Shown: piece after piece, positions 56,222-64,000 of the stretch
How positions within the stretch are numbered: the first letter of the stretch is position 1
Layout of the letters: every line of letters starts with the position of its first letter
Program-made: the position numbers and the translations under genes
Assembly (NCBI GenBank): GCA_037441525.1
Contig: JBBISA010000011.1
Location: 13,968 to 77,967 of the forward strand
Source of the DNA: SKVR01 sp037441525
GTDB taxonomy: Bacteria > Bacteroidota > Bacteroidia > Bacteroidales > UBA7960
Length of the DNA stretch: 64,000 bases
Direction of reading: 5' to 3'
The notes under the pieces: generated by a model
The model's database searches: none
What the model saw: the letters and a program-made list of their open reading frames with translations, nothing else
Told to the model about the DNA's origin: nothing

Positions 56222-57145
56222 ATGTCATTCAGACCCGACCACTTTTTAACCTTTAAAAGAACAGGGAAATCAGCAGAAATCCCTTTTATTGAAGGAAAAT
56301 CTGCCGATGATTTAAAAAACCTGTTTCTTGAGATACTCTATGGCGGAATTCATGGTTTTTGCTTTAGCCTTTATGAAGACGGGCAAAAACCGGGCGATAT
56401 TATCGCCGAAGGGCAAATCAGGCGAAGGATGGAAATATTAAAACCTCACACCCAATGGATTCGCTCCTTTTCGTGCATCGAAGGCAATGAACTCATTCCC
56501 AAAGTTGCAAAGGAATCTGGCCTCAAGACCCTGGTAGGTGCTTGGCTGGGAAAAGATGAAGAAAAAAACCTGCAGGAGATCGAAAGCCTCATCAAACTGG
56601 CAAAGCAAGGCCTTGTAGATATCGCTGCCGTGGGCAACGAGGTACTTTACCGCAAAGACCTTACAAAAGAAGAGCTCAGGTATTTTATTCAATACGTTAA
56701 AAATGAAATACCTGGCATACCCGTTGGCTATGTTGATGCATATTATGAATTTGTTGACCACCCCGATATTTCTGACCTTTGCGATGTAATTTTAACTAAC
56801 TGCTACCCCTTCTGGGAAGGCACCAGTTTTAAATATTCCCTGCGGCACATGCAGCACATGTATAATCAGGCACAAATGGCCGCTAAAGGCAAGCCTGTGT
56901 TAATTACTGAAACCGGCTGGCCAAGCAACGGCGAATCGCTGGGTGAGGCCATTCCATCCCCTGAACTGGCCTTAAAGTATTTCATAAATACCCATTTATG
57001 GGCTATTGACGAAAACATTGGTGTATTCTATTTTTCATCATTCGATGAATCATGGAAGGTAGGTGCCGAAGGCGAAGTAGGAGCCTACTGGGGAATATGG
57101 GATAAGAATGAAAAACTAAAATTTATCAATGAACACATTTCTTAA
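56222..57145 (+). CDS. Cytosolic GH17-family protein (first of an overlapping pair)
   Basis: 307 aa, no signal peptide or lipobox. A complete GH17-type barrel: acid/base E140 in AAVGNEVL and nucleophile E230 in LITETGWPS, the classic GH17 motif, plus YFSSFDESWK near the end. The C-terminus overlaps the next GH17 gene by 17 bp. Most GH17 enzymes are exported; the lack of any export signal points to action on imported beta-1,3-gluco-oligosaccharides in the cytosol, as hydrolase or transglycosylase. Sequence divergence from its neighbour suggests an old duplication. Confidence 0.88.
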   Translation: MSFRPDHFLTFKRTGKSAEIPFIEGKSADDLKNLFLEILYGGIHGFCFSLYEDGQKPGDIIAEGQIRRRMEILKPHTQWIRSFSCIEGNELIPKVAKESGLKTLVGAWLGKDEEKNLQEIESLIKLAKQGLVDIAAVGNEVLYRKDLTKEELRYFIQYVKNEIPGIPVGYVDAYYEFVDHPDISDLCDVILTNCYPFWEGTSFKYSLRHMQHMYNQAQMAAKGKPVLITETGWPSNGESLGEAIPSPELALKYFINTHLWAIDENIGVFYFSSFDESWKVGAEGEVGAYWGIWDKNEKLKFINEHIS

Positions 57146-58061
57146 ATTGGGTATCTCTCCGGCAAGGGCAATCTGCTATTCGGGCTTCAGGCACGGACAA
57201 AACCCCGGCGGCGTTTATCCTTCATATAATGAAATAAAGGAAGACCTTTTACTGATGCACGGGCATTGGAAATATTTAAGATTATTCGATTGCGACAAAC
57301 ATGCTGAAACTGTCCTGGAAGTAATCACCAGAGAAAAACTCGACTTTCGGGTCATGCTCAGCGCATACATTGTGGCCGAAATGAATAATTTCAATTGCCC
57401 CTGGAATGGTGGCATATACTCAGAAAAACAACTCGAAAAAAATCGCATCTACAATCAAAGCAGAATAAACAGGCTAATAGAAATGGCTAACCAACATTCT
57501 GACCTTATTTTTTCTCTTTCGGTAGGGAATGAAGCCTGCGTGGAATGGACCGACCACTATGTGCCGGAAAGCAAAGTGCTGGATTATGTAAAACAGGTAA
57601 AAAACGCCACAAACATGCCTGTTACCTTTTGCGAAAACTACGTGCCCTGGCTTACTAAGCTTGGCAAGCTTGCTGCTGAAGTAGATTTTATTTCTGTGCA
57701 CACTTACCCGGTTTGGGAATACAAACATATTTCTGAAGCCCTTGATTATACCAAAGATAATTACTACTCAGTGGCAAAAAAATACCCCCACAAACCGGTA
57801 ATCATTACTGAAGCCGGTTGGGCAACCCACTCCAACGGAAGGGGCATTAATCCTGAAAATGTTAATGAAAGCTATCAGAAAACCTATTTCGAAATCCTGA
57901 TGGAATGGGCTGAAAAAGAGAATATCCTCACCTTCTTTTTTGAAGCCTTTGATGAAAGCTGGAAGGGCTCATCCGAGCCCCTTGAGCCTGAGAAACACTG
58001 GGGATTGTTTCACATCGACAGAACCCCTAAATTATCAGTAAAACATCTTCTTAAGCCCTAA
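57129..58061 (+). CDS. Cytosolic GH17-family protein (second of the pair)
   Basis: 310 aa, no signal peptide. Acid/base E135 is in LSVGNEAC and nucleophile E228 in ITEAGWAT, with FFEAFDESWKG at the end. It is closer in motif to the lipoprotein GH17 at 45663 (GWAT, FEAFDE) than to its direct neighbour (GWPS). Its start lies inside the preceding gene (17-bp overlap), so translation is coupled and the two products may work together. It is the last enzyme gene before the terminator at 58107-58144. Confidence 0.88.
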   Translation: MNTFLKLGISPARAICYSGFRHGQNPGGVYPSYNEIKEDLLLMHGHWKYLRLFDCDKHAETVLEVITREKLDFRVMLSAYIVAEMNNFNCPWNGGIYSEKQLEKNRIYNQSRINRLIEMANQHSDLIFSLSVGNEACVEWTDHYVPESKVLDYVKQVKNATNMPVTFCENYVPWLTKLGKLAAEVDFISVHTYPVWEYKHISEALDYTKDNYYSVAKKYPHKPVIITEAGWATHSNGRGINPENVNESYQKTYFEILMEWAEKENILTFFFEAFDESWKGSSEPLEPEKHWGLFHIDRTPKLSVKHLLKP

Positions 58062-58106
58062 ACCGGATTTGTGTTTCTGATATGATGAATTTTAAATTTT
58101 TTTTCA

Positions 58107-58144
58107 TAAAAAAAAGGTCGTCCACATTGCGACGCCTTTTTTTT
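58107..58144 (+). terminator. Terminator at the end of the glucan enzyme genes
   Basis: An A run and GG at the left pair with CC and eight or more T at the right (58107-58144), around a short CG-rich imperfect stem. It lies 46 bp after the GH17 stop and 36 bp before the regulator's ATG at 58181, supporting that start over the longer frame from 58082. Confidence 0.55.
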
Positions 58145-58180
58145 CTACATTGCAGCCAAATAATTACCATCCACACTGTC

Positions 58181-60880
58181 ATGACTAAAAAAAGGCTGTC
58201 ACTTTTCTTTTTGGCCCTTGTTTGCGGAATTATGCCTGGACTGCCAGAAAATCTCCCGGAAAGGGGCGTTCCATTGCTGCAAAACTTCGCCCCTTTGCAC
58301 TACCACAACAAGGGAAAGGTGTGGCATATCGGGTCGGCACCCAATGGCATTATCTATTTTGCTGCCGATGGGGGCCTGCTCGAATACGATGGCAAAACCT
58401 GGAATAGCTTCAGAGGAAGTAACGGCATTACCCGCTCTGTGCTGGTGGTTAATGATTCGCTCATCTTTACTGGCTCCGACCTCGATTTTGGCCTTTGGAA
58501 AAGAAACCGGCACATGGGCTTCGATTACACATCGCTATATCCATTTCAGAAAGAGGGGCAGAACATTAGTGAAGAGTTCTGGCAAATACATCACATTCGC
58601 GAAGTGGTTTTTTTTGTTTCATCCAGAAGTATCTATATCTATAAAAATGAGAAACTTATTAAAATTGCAACCCCCGACTTGTTTACTGGAAGCTACCAGG
58701 TAGGCGATGCCATTTACCTTACCGACGAGAACAACAATCTTTACTTGCTCGAAGATTTTTCGCTAAAAAAGGTTAGCGAACTTAAGGGCTTGGGAAATAC
58801 AGAAATAATCGGTATCAGCCTTACCAACAGCGGATTGATGATTGTAACCCGCGACCTGGGGCTATATTTACTATCAGGCGAGAAACCAATAGCATGGATT
58901 ACTGAACTCTCCCTGCTTCTGAAAACCGCAAAAGTATTCAGTTTTGAAAAGGTTGGCAACAACCATTTTGCTTTCGGGACTGTTCTCAAAGGACTGTATG
59001 TTGCCAACGGAAACGGACAAATCATCCACCATGTAAACAGGCAGAAAGGTTTGCCCGGCAATACAGTTCTTTCGTTGCATTATACCAGGGCAGGCAGGTT
59101 GTGGATGGGCATGGATTACGGTGTTTCATCGCTCGATATGAAAAATAATTTCACCACTTTTTACGATTACAGGGGCGATTTTGGTACAGGTTATTCAGCC
59201 CTGCTAAAAGAAGGTATTTTTTATCTGGGAACCAATCAGGGGCTCTATCGATCCTATTGGCACGACTTAAAAAACAACAGGGAAATTTTCAGATTTGACC
59301 TTGTCCCTGAAACAGAGGGACAAGTATGGACATTGAAAAACATTAACAATACCATTTTGATGGGGCACGACAAGGGATTGTTTGTTGTTGCAGGGAACAA
59401 AGTGGAAAAAATTGGAAGCGAAGAAGGGGTATGGACAATAACAACCTGGAAGGATTTTTTACTTACAGGCAATTACAATGGAATATCCATTTTTCGCAAA
59501 TCATCTGGCCAATGGGTTTTCCTGAAAAAAATGGACCTCATCCTTGGATCGTGCAACCAGCTTGTAATTGAAAATGAGAATATTTTATGGGTTAATATCC
59601 CAAATTTTGGCATTATCAGGGCGGTAATCAATGAAAACCTTTATCCTGAAGAAAGATTGATATTTACCGCTGATACTTTTGCCGGGAACCATATCTTTTT
59701 GATGCAGAACAAGGCAGGCATCCATATTTTAACTGACACTAATCAGTATATTTTCGATCAAGGTAAAAAACAATTTATACATCTTGCGAATCAGATTATC
59801 TTTCCCCGCGTTAATGGACAACTAGCCGGCGTTTATCTGCCAGTTCCCTTAAACAGTGAATACGAATTCTATCCCATTTACAATGGGTTTGCACTAAACT
59901 ACCTGGCAGGCAACAGTGAGTCAGTAACAGAAAATTTTCCACTCACACTGAGAAAAATCATGGCTTTCAACAACCATGAGAAAATTCTATTATATCCCGG
60001 GGCAAAAATCCCCCGACATCTCAACAATATACATATTGAGTGGATCATTCCTAATCAGAACAATGTTAAATATCAGTTTAAATTGAACACCTGGGACGAT
60101 TGGTCGCCGTTATCTGATGAAAATACCTTTGAAATTTTAGGCCTTTCAATGGGAAATTATCAACTTTCTGCCCGGGCAATTACTAATAATTCAATTGTTG
60201 ACCAACAGCAGATTAGCTTCCGGATTGCAGCTCCGTGGTATTTAACATTGGTCGCAATGCTTTTGTATGCCATAATTTTAGGATTAGGCCTGGCAGGCAT
60301 TTACAGATGGCAAACCATCTCATTGAAAAAACAAAAAAAACAAATGCTGATAAAGCAGAAAAATTCCCTCAGACAACAAACCGAAAAGCACAGGCAGGAA
60401 ATTATGCTTTTAGAACAGAAACGGTTGCAGACCGAATATGACCAGCTAAAAAAACAACTAAAAAGCAAAACCATAGAATTAGCTAATAAAGCCCGGGACA
60501 ATGAAGAAAAAAACCGGTTATTGTTGACCCTGAAGGAAAAATGCGAAACTGCCCAGGAAAATCCCGCATTATTCGATACCAAATGGGCAGAAATGCAACG
60601 AATACTCGACTCATATCTTAAAAATGAAGATAAAACCTTTGAAATACAAATGGACGAATTGCACCAGGAGTTCTTCACCAAACTTCGGGAGCAGTGCCCC
60701 GACCTGTCGCACAACGACCTGCGCATGTGCGCCTACCTTAAAATTGGACTTAATTCAAAGGAGATAGCCGAGCTGCTAAACATTCAACCTTCGAGTTTCT
60801 ACATAAGCCGGTCGCGACTGCGCAAAAAACTCAACCTGAAAACCGAAGAAGACTTATTTAGCTATTTAAACAGAGTTTAG
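58181..60880 (+). CDS. Periplasmic-propeller/Y_Y_Y regulator with LuxR-type HTH
   Basis: 899 aa from ATG at 58181 (MTKKRLSLFFLALVCGIMPG signal/anchor); the frame open from 58082 runs through the terminator. Residues ~30-600 are WD-like propeller repeats (GSAPNGIIYFAADGGLLEYD; RLWMGMDYGVSSLDMKN). A Y_Y_Y domain follows (~635-700: WIIPNQNNVKYQFKLNTWDD), then one membrane segment (~710-735), a coiled coil (~740-825) and a LuxR-type HTH (~840-899: MCAYLKIGLNSKEIAELLNI). No histidine kinase or receiver is present, so it is not a hybrid two-component system. It probably senses glucan fragments in the periplasm and controls the locus directly. Confidence 0.87.
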   Translation: MTKKRLSLFFLALVCGIMPGLPENLPERGVPLLQNFAPLHYHNKGKVWHIGSAPNGIIYFAADGGLLEYDGKTWNSFRGSNGITRSVLVVNDSLIFTGSDLDFGLWKRNRHMGFDYTSLYPFQKEGQNISEEFWQIHHIREVVFFVSSRSIYIYKNEKLIKIATPDLFTGSYQVGDAIYLTDENNNLYLLEDFSLKKVSELKGLGNTEIIGISLTNSGLMIVTRDLGLYLLSGEKPIAWITELSLLLKTAKVFSFEKVGNNHFAFGTVLKGLYVANGNGQIIHHVNRQKGLPGNTVLSLHYTRAGRLWMGMDYGVSSLDMKNNFTTFYDYRGDFGTGYSALLKEGIFYLGTNQGLYRSYWHDLKNNREIFRFDLVPETEGQVWTLKNINNTILMGHDKGLFVVAGNKVEKIGSEEGVWTITTWKDFLLTGNYNGISIFRKSSGQWVFLKKMDLILGSCNQLVIENENILWVNIPNFGIIRAVINENLYPEERLIFTADTFAGNHIFLMQNKAGIHILTDTNQYIFDQGKKQFIHLANQIIFPRVNGQLAGVYLPVPLNSEYEFYPIYNGFALNYLAGNSESVTENFPLTLRKIMAFNNHEKILLYPGAKIPRHLNNIHIEWIIPNQNNVKYQFKLNTWDDWSPLSDENTFEILGLSMGNYQLSARAITNNSIVDQQQISFRIAAPWYLTLVAMLLYAIILGLGLAGIYRWQTISLKKQKKQMLIKQKNSLRQQTEKHRQEIMLLEQKRLQTEYDQLKKQLKSKTIELANKARDNEEKNRLLLTLKEKCETAQENPALFDTKWAEMQRILDSYLKNEDKTFEIQMDELHQEFFTKLREQCPDLSHNDLRMCAYLKIGLNSKEIAELLNIQPSSFYISRSRLRKKLNLKTEEDLFSYLNRV

Positions 60881-61374
60881 GAAACTTCAGTAATTCATCG
60901 GTTTAACCGAAAGAGTAATCATGTTGGCAAATAATTCAATTTCATATTTTATAGTGGGAAAGGTATATTATCAGATATCGATGCAACTGGTTTTTAGGGT
61001 CTAAAATTCAAAAGTTCCGGACAAAGATAACTTTAAGAAAGACCCCCGCTAATCATCAATGAAATCTTCAAAACGAGAAACATAAACCCGTAGCCATTAA
61101 TTCGGTTGCGAATCCTATTCTTTTATACTTTGAAATGTACCCTTGCCATATTCGCCAGCATTGGGGGGGGTGATATTAAATCGGGTAAATCGACTTTTAT
61201 TAACAATATAAGCTATCCAAAACCACATTTCATTGGCAATAGGGTTGTAGATATTCAAAAAAAAATTGTGTTTGAATAAAATAATATTGTTTGATTTGTT
61301 CAGATACTATTGATAATTTTCTTACATTTATTTGCTCAGGAACAGAATATTAAAGTGTTGTGGGAGGCGTTTCG
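60881..61374. other. Intergenic stretch without a supported gene
   Basis: 494 bp, A/T-rich. Only the ribosome-binding-like GGAGG shortly before 61375 is notable; it precedes the ATG of the interrupted gene. Nothing else was recognised. Confidence 0.5.
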
Positions 61375-61428
61375 ATGACTGATTTATCTGCACCGGATAA
61401 ATAATTTATTGAAAGGCTTCAAGGTATT

Positions 61429-61920
61429 GTGTATGCTCATTTAGCTGAGTCAGAATTCGGTGTTTCTGAACTTGCTTCCAGCGTTGGAGTGAGCAGGTCA
61501 AACCTTCACCGTAAGGTAAAAGAAATAACAGGCAAACCCGTCAATTCCTTCATTTCCGAAATCAGGCTCAATAAAGCTTTTGAAATCCTAAAGCAGGGAG
61601 AACTCACTGTATCTGAAGTTGCGTATAATGTAGGCTTCAACAGTGTACCTTATTTCGTAAAATGTTTTCATGAGCATTTTGGATATACACCAGGAAAAAT
61701 CACTCACTGTCGTGCTTATGGCTTGAACCATTACATACATTGGCTATGGAAAAAATTAACCGGTAAAGATAAAATTATTGATTATCAGCGTACTATTGTA
61801 TTTTCCTTGCTTGCCTTTGGTTTTCTTATTGTAATCAGCTTGATGATATTCAGAAAGTTTCGCACCGATTGGGCAATAAATGAGGCATTGCCCGAAATTG
61901 AAATGCACCTGAAGGATTGA
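61429..61920 (+). CDS. Fragment 1 of the interrupted gene: AraC HTH plus TM
   Basis: 163 codons from a GTG that is not a natural start, because HTH-domain sequence extends upstream of it. It contains both helices of the AraC HTH (VSELASSVGVSRSNLHRKV; VSEVAYNVGFNSVPYFVKCF) and a membrane segment (FSLLAFGFLIVISLMIF). It could still act as a membrane-bound DNA-binding protein if translated. It ends at the internal TGA. Confidence 0.5.
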   Translation: MYAHLAESEFGVSELASSVGVSRSNLHRKVKEITGKPVNSFISEIRLNKAFEILKQGELTVSEVAYNVGFNSVPYFVKCFHEHFGYTPGKITHCRAYGLNHYIHWLWKKLTGKDKIIDYQRTIVFSLLAFGFLIVISLMIFRKFRTDWAINEALPEIEMHLKD

Positions 61921-61944
61921 AATTACCAGGCTGGCTTTTACAAA

Positions 61945-63138
61945 TTGAAAAGCATCCATAAATATGTCTCTAACCATCAACAATATAAGCTTCTCGATTC
62001 CCTCGCATCAGCGCATATTACAATACATACAACCCCATCCGGAGCAGATGTTTACTGTAGGGAGTATTCAGATGTTGATGGAAACTGGATTTATCTGGGC
62101 TTCACTCCCATCGATTCTATAAAAGTTCCACAGCGCACCTTGTATTTGTTCAAAATGGCCAGGCAAGGTTATGATACTATTTTTGCCGTTGAGTATACCG
62201 GGATAGAAAATGTATCAACCTATCGCTTTTCAAGAAATATATTTCCATCAGGAACCACCCCCAACGGCATGGTGCATGCATGCCAATTCTATGGCGACAC
62301 TACCCATGATTTTTTTATCGATAAATACGAAGTTTCCAACAGGGCCTACAGCGAATTTGTTGACCGTGGAGGTTACCAGAAAAAAGAGTATTGGAAATTC
62401 CCTTTTGTTGATGGCAATAAAACACTGGCATGGAAGGAAGCAATGACATTGTTGGTTAACAGAACTGACCAGCCAGGTCCATCAGGATGGCAGGCAGGCG
62501 ATTTTCCTGACGGAGAAGATGATTACCCCGTAACCGGAATCAGTTGGTATGAAGCTGCCGCTTATGCTGAATTTGCCGGTAAGGAACTGCCCACCATCCA
62601 CCACTGGGAAAGCGCAAAGGGATTGCCTTACTATAATTCCCATGTAATAAACCAAAGCAATTCCACAAGACAGAGTCTTGCAAAAGTGGGCACCTTTAAA
62701 GGGATTAATGCCTTTGGCACTTATGATATGGCCGAGAACGCAAGGGAATGGTGTGTTAACGAAAGTGCGAACAAACGGACAATTCGCGGCGGAGCATGGA
62801 ACGATCCATCGTACACTTACCCGCATTTGGTCTGGATACCACCCTTGGACAGATCAGAAAAAAATGGTTTCAGGTGCGCTAAATACATTCAGAGAGAAAC
62901 TATACCGGAATGGTCTTTTGCTCCTGTATCGCCTGGTCATTTTTTCGACTCTACTTTCTGGTACCGGGCAAAAACTGTTTCTGATGAAGTTTTTGATGTG
63001 GTAAAAAATGCATTCTTCTATTATAAAAAAGATCTGGAAGAAAAAATTGAAAGCAACGACGATACCCACAAAGACTGGAAACGCGAAAAGATAAGTTTCA
63101 CCACCGCATACGACGATAAACGGGTAATCCTTTATTAA
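61945..63138 (+). CDS. Fragment 2 of the interrupted gene: PEGA and FGE-like domains
   Basis: 397 codons from a TTG, with no ribosome-binding site and coding-like sequence starting right after the preceding stop. A PEGA-like domain (~20-95) is followed by a formylglycine-generating-enzyme-like fold (~115-310). The copper-binding cysteine pair of true FGE is not evident (single Cys in NAREWCVN), so a sulfatase-maturing role is unlikely. It ends at the internal TAA. Confidence 0.45.
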   Translation: MKSIHKYVSNHQQYKLLDSLASAHITIHTTPSGADVYCREYSDVDGNWIYLGFTPIDSIKVPQRTLYLFKMARQGYDTIFAVEYTGIENVSTYRFSRNIFPSGTTPNGMVHACQFYGDTTHDFFIDKYEVSNRAYSEFVDRGGYQKKEYWKFPFVDGNKTLAWKEAMTLLVNRTDQPGPSGWQAGDFPDGEDDYPVTGISWYEAAAYAEFAGKELPTIHHWESAKGLPYYNSHVINQSNSTRQSLAKVGTFKGINAFGTYDMAENAREWCVNESANKRTIRGGAWNDPSYTYPHLVWIPPLDRSEKNGFRCAKYIQRETIPEWSFAPVSPGHFFDSTFWYRAKTVSDEVFDVVKNAFFYYKKDLEEKIESNDDTHKDWKREKISFTTAYDDKRVILY

Positions 63139-63192
63139 TACATTCCGAAAAACGCCCCACCCCCTTACCAGACAGTTATTGTTTTTCCGGCG

Positions 63193-63807
63193 GTGGACGG
63201 GGGTGGCGGTGGGCCAAGTGACGTAATTGCTAACCATTATTGCCGCAGTTTTGATTTTATTATTAAATCGGGTCGTACCCTTGCATATCCGGTTTATTAC
63301 GGAACGCGAGAAAGAGAGAAGGACGCAATTGATGATACTTTTCCTAATCAAAGGTTAACCTTCATTATCAAGGACTTTAGCAGAGTGATAGATTATCTGG
63401 AAACCCGTACCGATTTCGACTCCTCCCGCATTGCTGCAATGGGTGTTAGTTTTGGAGGTATATTCTCATCGTTTTTGCCGCCTATTGAAAAAAGGGTTAG
63501 GGTTTCAATTTTAAGTGGTTTTGTTGGTTGTCCTAACATTGAAGACGGGAAAACCAAAACTATTGATGTTATGGATCAGATAAACTTTGTGGTGCGCACC
63601 AACATCCCTGTTCTGATGCTCAACGGCAGGTATGATATTTTTTATCCAAACGAGGTTACTGTAAAACCCATGTTCGATTTACTCGCTACCAACCCCAGGG
63701 ATAAAAAACTGGTTATTTACGATACTGACCATTATATTCCTTACAGAGAAATGGTAAAAGAAACCCTGGCTTGGCTCGACAAGTATCTGGGTAAAGTTAA
63801 TAAATAG
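63193..63807 (+). CDS. Fragment 3 of the interrupted gene: alpha/beta hydrolase
   Basis: 204 codons from a GTG in the middle of the natural hydrolase domain, which begins before it (YIPKNAPPPYQTVIVF). The nucleophile elbow GVSFGG, the Asp in GRYDIFYP and the His in DTDHYIP form an intact triad. A free-standing protein is unlikely because the first strand would be lost. Confidence 0.45.
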   Translation: MDGGGGGPSDVIANHYCRSFDFIIKSGRTLAYPVYYGTREREKDAIDDTFPNQRLTFIIKDFSRVIDYLETRTDFDSSRIAAMGVSFGGIFSSFLPPIEKRVRVSILSGFVGCPNIEDGKTKTIDVMDQINFVVRTNIPVLMLNGRYDIFYPNEVTVKPMFDLLATNPRDKKLVIYDTDHYIPYREMVKETLAWLDKYLGKVNK

Positions 63808-64000
63808 GGGAACTGTCGTCTTCGCAGGAATTTCCTATCCTAAAAAATCTCCCTACTTCTGCCAATTCTACAAATTTTACAATCAGTTGTACAATATTGA
63901 CAATTTTTTGTCAGGACTTACATTGTATTTGACATAACTGTTAAGTAACGCCCTGTCACTCTGGTTACCTTTATTTAGTTATTTTTTTTCGTCTAACTTA
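63808..64000. other. Right edge, no gene seen
   Basis: 193 bp after the hydrolase stop. It is A/T-rich, with no open frame, hairpin or RNA that I can support. Confidence 0.5.

Larger units (their letters stand above)
61375..63807 (+). pseudogene. AraC-HTH/TM/PEGA/FGE/alpha-beta-hydrolase gene with three in-frame stops
   Basis: A single frame runs from ATG 61375 (with GGAGG upstream) to TAA at 63805-63807, about 810 codons, broken by TAA at 61402-61404, TGA at 61918-61920 and TAA at 63136-63138. Sequence that belongs to the protein continues on both sides of each stop without a frame change: FIERLQG belongs to the HTH domain start, NYQAGFYKLKS continues the ALPEIE linker, and YIPKNAPPPYQTVIVF continues the hydrolase. 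Domains: AraC HTH (SRSNLHRKVKEITGKPVNSF), a membrane segment (~140-160), PEGA-like (ITIHTTPSGADVY), FGE-sulfatase-like (GISWYEAAAYAEFAGKELPT; RGGAWNDPS), and alpha/beta hydrolase with GVSFGG, GRYDIFYP and DTDHYIP. It is a decayed gene or one needing readthrough. Confidence 0.8.

Noticed and set aside
61918..61920. TGA as a selenocysteine codon in the interrupted gene
   Set aside because: No SECIS-like hairpin follows, the position is a linker and not an active site, and two TAA stops need another explanation anyway.
61945..63138. Sulfatase-maturing formylglycine-generating enzyme
   Set aside because: No sulfatase gene is nearby and the active-site cysteine pair is not evident; the fold is used widely for other functions.
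1..64000. CRISPR arrays, insertion sequences, prophage or integrated element
   Set aside because: No regularly spaced direct repeats, transposase, integrase or phage structural motifs were found on either strand.

Overview
The window is chromosomal DNA of a Bacteroidota bacterium, most likely an environmental, polysaccharide-degrading member of Bacteroidales/Marinilabiliales. The evidence is several secreted proteins ending in a type IX secretion (T9SS) C-terminal sorting domain, TAnnTTTG-type -7 promoter elements, a carboxypeptidase-regulatory-domain TonB-dependent receptor, lipoproteins with an acidic residue run after the lipobox cysteine, and a periplasmic-propeller/Y_Y_Y regulator. There is no rRNA, tRNA, CRISPR array, transposase or phage gene that I can support.

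Layout. (1) 1-2100 (minus): a secreted GH5-like glycosidase cut by the left edge. (2) 2.3-4.3 kb: transketolase with a clear terminator. (3) 4.9-14 kb: a secreted non-catalytic carbohydrate-binding protein (minus), a very large CotH/lamin-tail T9SS protein (plus) and an SGNH-hydrolase/TPR membrane protein (minus). (4) 14.3-24.7 kb (plus): one run of genes for extracellular xylan/glucan breakdown and uptake: GH10, GH5-CBM6 and GH16-CBM6 enzymes, all T9SS cargo, then an SSS-family symporter and a NahK-like sugar kinase. (5) 24.9-28.7 kb (minus): a molybdate uptake operon (mop, a modE-porin chimera, modA, tandem-TOBE protein, modB, modC). (6) 29-36.9 kb: a HEAT-like protein, a DoxX-like protein, a PAS histidine kinase, a bile-acid:Na+ symporter family protein, a secreted metallophosphoesterase and a small secreted unknown. 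(7) 36.9-60.9 kb: a beta-1,3-glucan utilisation locus. An Oar-like TonB receptor is divergent from a GH149/GH94-like glucan phosphorylase, which is followed by two GPH sugar transporters, three GH17 proteins (one lipoprotein, two cytosolic), a GH-A glycosidase fused to an outer-membrane beta-barrel, a glycan-binding lipoprotein, a GH16 lipoprotein, a GH30 enzyme and a propeller/LuxR regulator. (8) 61.4-63.8 kb: a single long reading frame for an AraC-HTH/TM/PEGA/FGE/alpha-beta-hydrolase protein interrupted by three in-frame stop codons but no frameshift.

How the genes may work together (inference). In region 7, surface lipoproteins (glycan binder, GH16, GH30) would cut a beta-1,3/1,6-glucan such as laminarin. 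The barrel-fused glycosidase would trim and possibly admit oligosaccharides at the outer membrane, and the lipoprotein GH17 would act further in. GPH symporters would import the products, and cytosolic GH17s plus the phosphorylase would convert them to glucose and glucose-1-phosphate. No SusC/SusD pair lies in this locus, so the barrel fusion is the most unusual element and the best candidate for a new arrangement.

Other points worth attention are the in-frame modE-porin fusion, a diverged ~120-bp repeat shared by two regulatory regions, an inverted repeat upstream of the molybdate operon, and the multi-stop regulator gene.
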